Origin: Zafaria ginkgonis
Lineage (GTDB): Bacteria; Actinomycetota; Actinomycetes; Actinomycetales; Micrococcaceae
Length of the DNA stretch: 64,000 nucleotides
NCBI RefSeq assembly: GCF_039540195.1
Contig: NZ_BAABEO010000008.1
Location: 682,001 to 746,000, forward strand
Reading direction: 5' to 3'
Shown here: one piece after another, positions 59,891-64,000 of the stretch
How the letters are laid out: each line of letters opens with the position of its first letter
Numbering within the stretch: the first letter of the stretch is position 1
The notes under the pieces: generated by a model
What the model saw: the letters and a program-made list of their open reading frames with translations, nothing else
The model's database searches: none
What the model was told of the DNA's origin: nothing
Position numbers and translations under genes: made by a program

Positions 59891-61203
59891 CGCGGGCTCT
59901 TGAGCTCGTAGCCGGGGTGGACGCGCTGCATGTAGCCGGTATCGTCGCGGCTGCGCAGGCCGCACTCCAGGTACTGGCGGTGGAGCTTCTCCAGCCCGTC
60001 CTGGTCCAGTTCGATGCCCAGCCCCGGACCGGTCGGGACCGCGACCGCCCCGTCCTTGAAGCCCAGGACGCCGGGAACGATGATGTCCTCGTCCTCGGAC
60101 TTCCAGGGCCAGTGGGTGTCGCAGGCGTAGTCGAGGTTGGGGGTGGCCGAGGCGAGGTGGACCATCGCGGCCAGGGAGATGCCCAGGTGGGAGTTCGAGT
60201 GCATGGACAGGCCCAGCCCGAACGTTTCGGCGATGCCGCCCAGCGTCTGGGAACGGCGCAGCCCGCCCCAGAAGTGGTGGTCGGAGAGCACGACGTCGAC
60301 GGCGCCGGCGGCGATCGCGGGCGGCAGGTCGTTGAAGCTCACCACGCACATGTTCGTGGCCAGCGGCATCTGGACCTGGCGGCGGACCTCGGCCATGCCG
60401 GGGATGCCGGGGGTGGGGTCCTCGAGGTATTCGAGCACCCCTTCCAGGCGCTTGCCGATGCGCACGGAGGTCTCCACGGTCCAGGCGGCGTTGGGGTCGA
60501 TGCGCAGGGGCAGGCCCGGGAACTCGGCGCGCAGGGCCTCGATGGCCTCGGCCTCGGCGTCGGGTTCGAAGACGCCGGCCTTCAGCTTGAGCGCGGTGAA
60601 CCCGTACTCGTCCACCATGGTCCGGGCCTGGGCCACGATGCCCGCCGGATCCAGGGCCTCGCCCCACTTGTCCTCGGCCTGGCCCGGGTGCCCGGCCCAC
60701 TTGTAGAACAGGTAGCCGCTGAACGGCACCGCTTCGCGCACGGCCCCGCCGAGCAGCGCGGAGACCGGCACCCCGAGGAGCCTGCCCTGGATGTCCAGGG
60801 CTGCGACGTCGAACGGGGACAGGACCCGGTCCGCGGTGGAGGAACCGGTCACCATCCCGCTCATTCCGTGCCCGCCGGCGGTGGTGTCCGCCACGAGCGC
60901 GCGGGCCACCCGGTAACGCAGCTGGTTGGTGTTGAACGGGTCCGCGCCCACCAGGGCTTCCGCGGCCAGCCGCAGCCGCGCCAGGTGCCCCTCGTCGCCG
61001 TACGTCTCCCCCAGCCCGGTGACCCCGGCGTCGGTGTGCACCTGGACGATCGCGCGCAGGGCGAACGGCTCGTGCACCCCCACCGTGTTCAGCAACGGCG
61101 GATCCGCGAACGCCACCGGCGTGATCGTCACGCCGGTGATCGCCACCTGGCCGGCGTGTGCAGCGGTATCGGCCGGAACGGGCACGGTGTCGGAAACAGG
61201 CAT
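59884..61203 (-). CDS. Glucarate dehydratase-like enolase-superfamily enzyme
   Basis: 439 residues. Close in plan to GudD but clearly distinct: ALKLKAGVFEP (KxK lysine), RIDPNAAW and YLEDPTPGIPG (metal ligands), MPLATNMCVVSF, VVLSDHHFWGGLRRS and LSMHSNSHLGISLAAM (His on the seventh strand). N-terminal 20 residues are extra. Together with 58877 it forms a two-gene unit downstream of a palindromic site. Likely dehydrates a hexarate or a relative; which one is unknown. Confidence 0.87.
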   Translation of the reverse strand: MPVSDTVPVPADTAAHAGQVAITGVTITPVAFADPPLLNTVGVHEPFALRAIVQVHTDAGVTGLGETYGDEGHLARLRLAAEALVGADPFNTNQLRYRVARALVADTTAGGHGMSGMVTGSSTADRVLSPFDVAALDIQGRLLGVPVSALLGGAVREAVPFSGYLFYKWAGHPGQAEDKWGEALDPAGIVAQARTMVDEYGFTALKLKAGVFEPDAEAEAIEALRAEFPGLPLRIDPNAAWTVETSVRIGKRLEGVLEYLEDPTPGIPGMAEVRRQVQMPLATNMCVVSFNDLPPAIAAGAVDVVLSDHHFWGGLRRSQTLGGIAETFGLGLSMHSNSHLGISLAAMVHLASATPNLDYACDTHWPWKSEDEDIIVPGVLGFKDGAVAVPTGPGLGIELDQDGLEKLHRQYLECGLRSRDDTGYMQRVHPGYELKSPRW

Positions 61204-61303
61204 GAAGGATCGATCCTTTCAGGGGCGAACCCGCCAGCGGCAGGAGGTCCCCCTCACGCTAACCGGGCCCGTCGATGCGTGTCCAAGATCACTTATGCAC
61301 CGA

Positions 61304-61324
61304 ATGATGCCCCCTCGGCATCAT
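61304..61324. promoter_or_regulatory. ATGATGCC-N5-GGCATCAT palindrome upstream of the glucarate-dehydratase-like gene
   Basis: Perfect 8-bp arms, 101 bases before the start at 61203 and 19 bases past the gntR stop. Candidate operator for the two-gene unit. Confidence 0.45.
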
Positions 61325-61343
61325 CCATCCGGCTGTCCTCCGC

Positions 61344-62045
61344 CTAGCGGCGCCCCGCTCCCCCGGCGAGGCGGCGGCGGGACGCCGCCAAATGCGCACG
61401 CATGGCCGCGGCCGCCCCCTCGGGGTCGGCGTCGGCAATGGCGTCGTGGATGCTCGCGTGCTCGTGCACGGACTGGGCGAAGAAATCCTCGCGGTAGGCC
61501 GGGCTGCCCTCGCCGAGCCGGGCGCGGGGCATCGCGATCATGGTCGGGCCCAGCCGGGCCAGCCCCTCGGCGTAGTAGGCGTTGCCGCTGGCCTGCGCCA
61601 CGGCCTGGTGGAACTCGAAGTCGTACCTCATGGCCTCGGCCGGGTTGTCGATGGCAGCGGCGAACCCGGCCAAGGCCCCGGCGATCGCGGCCAACTGGGT
61701 GGGCGAGCGCCGGGTCGCGGCCAGGGCCGCCGCCTGCGGCTCCAGCCCCAGCCGGAACTCCAGCAGCGCCAGCCGGTCCTCCAGGGTCCGCACCGGACGG
61801 GTTCCGGCGGCGTCCGGGGCCGGCGGCACCAGGGCGAAGCTTCCCGCCCCGCGCCGCGACTGCACCAGGCCCTCGGCCTGGAGCCGCGCGATCGCCTCCC
61901 GCACCACGGTCCGGCTCACGCCGTGGCGCGCGATCAGTTCGGATTCGCTGGGCAGCTTGTCCCCGGGGGCCACCGTGCCGTCAATGATCATGGCCCGCAG
62001 TTCGGCCACGAGGGTTGCGGTCAGGGTGCGGTTCATGGTCCCCAT
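61344..62045 (-). CDS. GntR family regulator, FadR (FCD) type
   Basis: 233 residues; the ATG at 62045 or one three codons later. Winged helix about 8-75 (LRAMIIDGTVAPGDKLPSESELIARHGVSRTVVREAIARLQAEGL). FCD domain with the metal-binding pattern in FEFHQAVAQASGNAYY and SVHEHASIHDAIADAD. Lies between two dehydratase genes it probably controls. A direct repeat begins at its start codon. Confidence 0.9.
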   Translation of the reverse strand: MGTMNRTLTATLVAELRAMIIDGTVAPGDKLPSESELIARHGVSRTVVREAIARLQAEGLVQSRRGAGSFALVPPAPDAAGTRPVRTLEDRLALLEFRLGLEPQAAALAATRRSPTQLAAIAGALAGFAAAIDNPAEAMRYDFEFHQAVAQASGNAYYAEGLARLGPTMIAMPRARLGEGSPAYREDFFAQSVHEHASIHDAIADADPEGAAAAMRAHLAASRRRLAGGAGRR

Positions 62046-62090
62046 CGTTTCACGGCGCGGTGTTTCCCAAAGCTTCGTTTCACAACGCGT
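62045..62090. repeat. Direct repeat TCGTTTCAC-N2-CGCG upstream of gntR
   Basis: TCGTTTCACGGCGCGG (62045-62060) and TCGTTTCACAACGCGT (62075-62090), 30 bases apart and identical at 13 of 16 positions. Candidate autoregulatory site of the FadR-type regulator. Confidence 0.45.
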
Positions 62091-62138
62091 GCGGGTCCCG
62101 GCGTACCGATCAGAGCCGGGGCCCGCAGGGTGCGAAGG

Positions 62139-63317
62139 TTAGGCGCGGCCGAACTCGACCGTGTCGGTGGTCCAGGCGCGCGCCTGGTCGCTGAACGTGA
62201 AGCCCAGGCCCGGACGGTTCGGAACCAGCATGCGCCCGTCCTTGGTCTCCAGCCGCTCGTTGAACAGCGGGTCCAGCCAGTCGAAGTGCTCCACCCACGG
62301 CTCGCGCGGGTAGGCGGCGGCCAGGTGCAGGTGGATCTCCATCGCGAAGTGCGGGGCCAGGTCCAGTCCGGCCTGGTCCGCCAGCGTGGCCAGGCGGAGG
62401 AACTGGGTGATGCCGCCGACGCGCGGCGCGTCCGGCTGGATGATGTCGCAGGCGCGGGCAGCGATCAGGCGCTCGTGCTCGGCAACGGAGGCCAGCATCT
62501 CGCCGGTGGCGATCGGGGTGTCCAGCGCGGCGGCCAGGGCGGCGTGGCCCTCGGCGTCGTAGGCGTCCAGCGGCTCCTCGATCCAGACCAGGTCGAACTG
62601 CTCGAGCTTGCGGCCCATGCGCAGCGCGGTCGCGCGGTCCCACTGCTGGTTGGCATCGACCATCATCGGCACGGAATCGCCGAGGTGCTCGCGCACCGCC
62701 GTCACGCGGCGCAGGTCCTCGGCCGTGTCCGGCAGGCCCACCTTGATCTTGATGCCGCCGATCCCCTCTTCCAGGGAGCGGCTGGCGCGTTCCTTGACCT
62801 CTTCGATGGAGGCGTTCAGGAAGCCGCCGGAGGTGTTGTAGGTGCGCACGGAGTCGCGGTGGGCGCCCAGGAACTTGGCCAGCGGAAGGCCCGCGCGCTT
62901 GGACTTGAGGTCGTAGAGGGCGATGTCCAGGGCGGCCAGCGCCTGCGTCGCGACGCCGGAGCGGCCCACGGAGGCCCCGGCCCAGAGCAGCTTGTTGTAG
63001 AGCTTGGCGATGTCGTTGGGGTCCTCGCCGATCATCGTCTCGGCGACCTCTTTGGCATGCGCGTACTGCGCGGGCCCACCGGCACGCTTGGAGTAGGAGA
63101 ACCCCATGCCCTCGTGCCCCTGCTCGGTGGTGATCTCGGCGAAGAGGAAGACAACCTCGGTCATGGGCTTCTGCCGGCCCGTGAAGACCTTGGCGTCCGA
63201 AATCGGGACGGCCAGCGGCAGCGTGACGGTGGAGAGCTTGACGTGGCGGATGGCGTCGGGCGTGTAGACGCCAAAGGCGTTGGGCGTGGTGCGGATGGCG
63301 TCGGGCGCGTAGGTCAC
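62139..63317 (-). CDS. L-talarate/galactarate dehydratase-like enolase-superfamily enzyme
   Basis: 392 residues from a GTG with GAGGAC 5 bases upstream; an ATG farther out lacks a ribosome-binding site and crosses the operator. Blocks: LSTVTLPLAVPISDAKVFTG, GIGGIKIKVGLPD (KxK), MMVDANQQWD, VWIEEPLDAYD, IATGEML, CDIIQPDAPRVGG and APHFAMEIHLHLAAAY (catalytic His). These match the talarate/galactarate dehydratase group. The product would be 5-keto-4-deoxyglucarate, which the KdgD pathway at 38-41 kb can use. Confidence 0.88.
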   Translation of the reverse strand: MTYAPDAIRTTPNAFGVYTPDAIRHVKLSTVTLPLAVPISDAKVFTGRQKPMTEVVFLFAEITTEQGHEGMGFSYSKRAGGPAQYAHAKEVAETMIGEDPNDIAKLYNKLLWAGASVGRSGVATQALAALDIALYDLKSKRAGLPLAKFLGAHRDSVRTYNTSGGFLNASIEEVKERASRSLEEGIGGIKIKVGLPDTAEDLRRVTAVREHLGDSVPMMVDANQQWDRATALRMGRKLEQFDLVWIEEPLDAYDAEGHAALAAALDTPIATGEMLASVAEHERLIAARACDIIQPDAPRVGGITQFLRLATLADQAGLDLAPHFAMEIHLHLAAAYPREPWVEHFDWLDPLFNERLETKDGRMLVPNRPGLGFTFSDQARAWTTDTVEFGRA

Positions 63318-63358
63318 GGGTTGTCCTCGGGTCGGGCTGCTGGGAACAAAAGTAATAG

Positions 63359-63383
63359 TACAAGTTCCCAACTTGTATTACTA
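63359..63383. promoter_or_regulatory. TACAAGTT-CCC-AACTTGTA palindrome and FadR-type box upstream of the talarate dehydratase gene
   Basis: Perfect 8-bp arms (63359-63366, 63370-63377). Overlapping its right side, TTGTATTACTA (63373-63383) fits the FadR-subfamily consensus TNGTNNNACNA. It lies 42-66 bases before the GTG in an AT-rich patch. Confidence 0.55.
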
Positions 63384-63459
63384 GTGTCGATTTCCGGCAA
63401 CCCACCTAGCCTCCGGCCGGGCCCGCCTCGATCCCCCGAAGCACCTGCCCGCGTCCCCT

Positions 63460-64000
63460 TCAAGCCGTGCGGCCGTCTGGCGCGGCATCGCGAGTACGCC
63501 GATGCGCAGGCTGCGCCCGATGGCGCCTCTCCCGGTGCTGCTTCGATCCGGCGGAGTCGCGCCCGCTCCGCTGCCGCACAGGTGCACCGCCGCCGTCGTC
63601 GTCCGCAAACGCAACGGTCCGCAGCTCGCGCTGCGGCAGGAACAGCGCCAGCACAAAGGCGGCGGCGAGCACGATCGCCGCATAGACGAAGACCGGCGGC
63701 AGGGCCCCGCCGAAGGCCTCCTGCACGGCGGCACGGTCCTCGGCCGGCAGGCCCGCGAGCAGCTGCGGCGTCAGCGAGTTCAGCCCCTCCCCCAGGCTCG
63801 CAGCCACCTCCGTGGGCACGGCCGCGACGAAACGGGCCGTGATGAGCGAACCGAGCACGGCCACCCCGATCGCCGCGCCCACCTGCCGCAGGAGCGTGAG
63901 GGTCGACGTCGCGGTGCCAAGGTCCCTCCGGCCGACCGAGTTCTGCACCAGCAGGACCATGACCTGCATAACCAGTCCGATGCCGAACCCCAACCCCAGC
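63460..64000 (-). CDS. MFS transporter, DHA2/EmrB type, C-terminal part (cut by window edge)
   Basis: About 180 C-terminal residues. Blocks MQVMVLLVQNSVGRRDLGTATSTLTLLRQVGAAIGVAVLGSL (about 9-50 of the visible part) match the last membrane helices of 14-helix drug/metabolite exporters, including the motif C-like GRRDLGTATS and LRQVGAAIG. One more helix (VFVYAAIVLAAAFVLALFLP) follows. A basic, Arg/Ala/Gly-rich tail of about 50 residues ends it. Start and substrate-determining region are outside the window. Confidence 0.8.
   Translation of the reverse strand, partial: LGLGFGIGLVMQVMVLLVQNSVGRRDLGTATSTLTLLRQVGAAIGVAVLGSLITARFVAAVPTEVAASLGEGLNSLTPQLLAGLPAEDRAAVQEAFGGALPPVFVYAAIVLAAAFVLALFLPQRELRTVAFADDDGGGAPVRQRSGRDSAGSKQHRERRHRAQPAHRRTRDAAPDGRTA

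Overview
The window is high-GC, gene-dense DNA with many GTG/TTG starts, 4-bp ATGA/GTGA gene overlaps and several starts that look leaderless (a -10-like hexamer 6-7 bases before the start codon). Together with the gene content this points to an actinobacterial chromosome, most likely Arthrobacter or a close relative in the Micrococcaceae. That placement is inferred from gene order and composition, not from a marker gene. I see no rRNA, tRNA, CRISPR array, insertion sequence or prophage. There is one 5-base run of N (17119-17123), and it sits inside a hairpin.

Region 1 (1-26 kb) is a conserved actinobacterial core block. From memory its content resembles the Mycobacterium tuberculosis Rv3649-Rv3683 neighbourhood. 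It holds an MrfA/YprA-type helicase, an alpha/beta hydrolase, and a compact Flp/Tad pilus locus (ssd-tadA-tadB-tadC-pilin-tadE-tadE-like, minus strand). Next come a polymerase-I-like enzyme, Nudix and endonuclease III genes, acetyl-CoA synthetase, 3-dehydroquinate dehydratase, the MarP membrane protease and a Crp-family regulator with a site for itself. It ends with Nudix/RidA/DUF4177, a class A penicillin-binding protein and a metallophosphoesterase.

Region 2 (26.0-27.6 kb) is the most interesting part. A 51-residue exported peptide carries two copies of VGEWPH. It is transcribed divergently from a 412-residue XRE-HTH plus TPR regulator across an AT-rich intergenic region with repeats. This is the layout of RRNPP-type (Rap/Rgg/NprR/PlcR/PrgX) peptide quorum sensing, which is known mainly from Firmicutes. 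I propose it as a candidate actinobacterial peptide-pheromone system.

Region 3 (27.8-35.4 kb) is purine biosynthesis (purC, purD, purF, purM) with a methyltransferase, an asparaginase, a sterol-carrier-like protein and a small membrane protein. Region 4 (35.6-64 kb) is catabolic. A complete D-glucarate route (GudD, KdgD, semialdehyde dehydrogenase) lies beside an AEC carrier, a LysR regulator and a tripartite tricarboxylate transporter operon ending in a universal stress protein. Then come an IclR regulator, a second stress protein, a hydroxyacid dehydrogenase, a five-gene Dpp/Opp-type ABC transporter and a GntR regulator. The rest is an orphan paralogous binding protein, a DapA-like enzyme, a TSUP permease, a hydroxyacid dehydrogenase plus a glucarate-dehydratase-like enzyme, a second GntR regulator, a talarate/galactarate-dehydratase-like enzyme and a truncated MFS exporter. 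The theme is uptake and breakdown of sugar acids, probably plant-derived, with several candidate operators visible between the genes.
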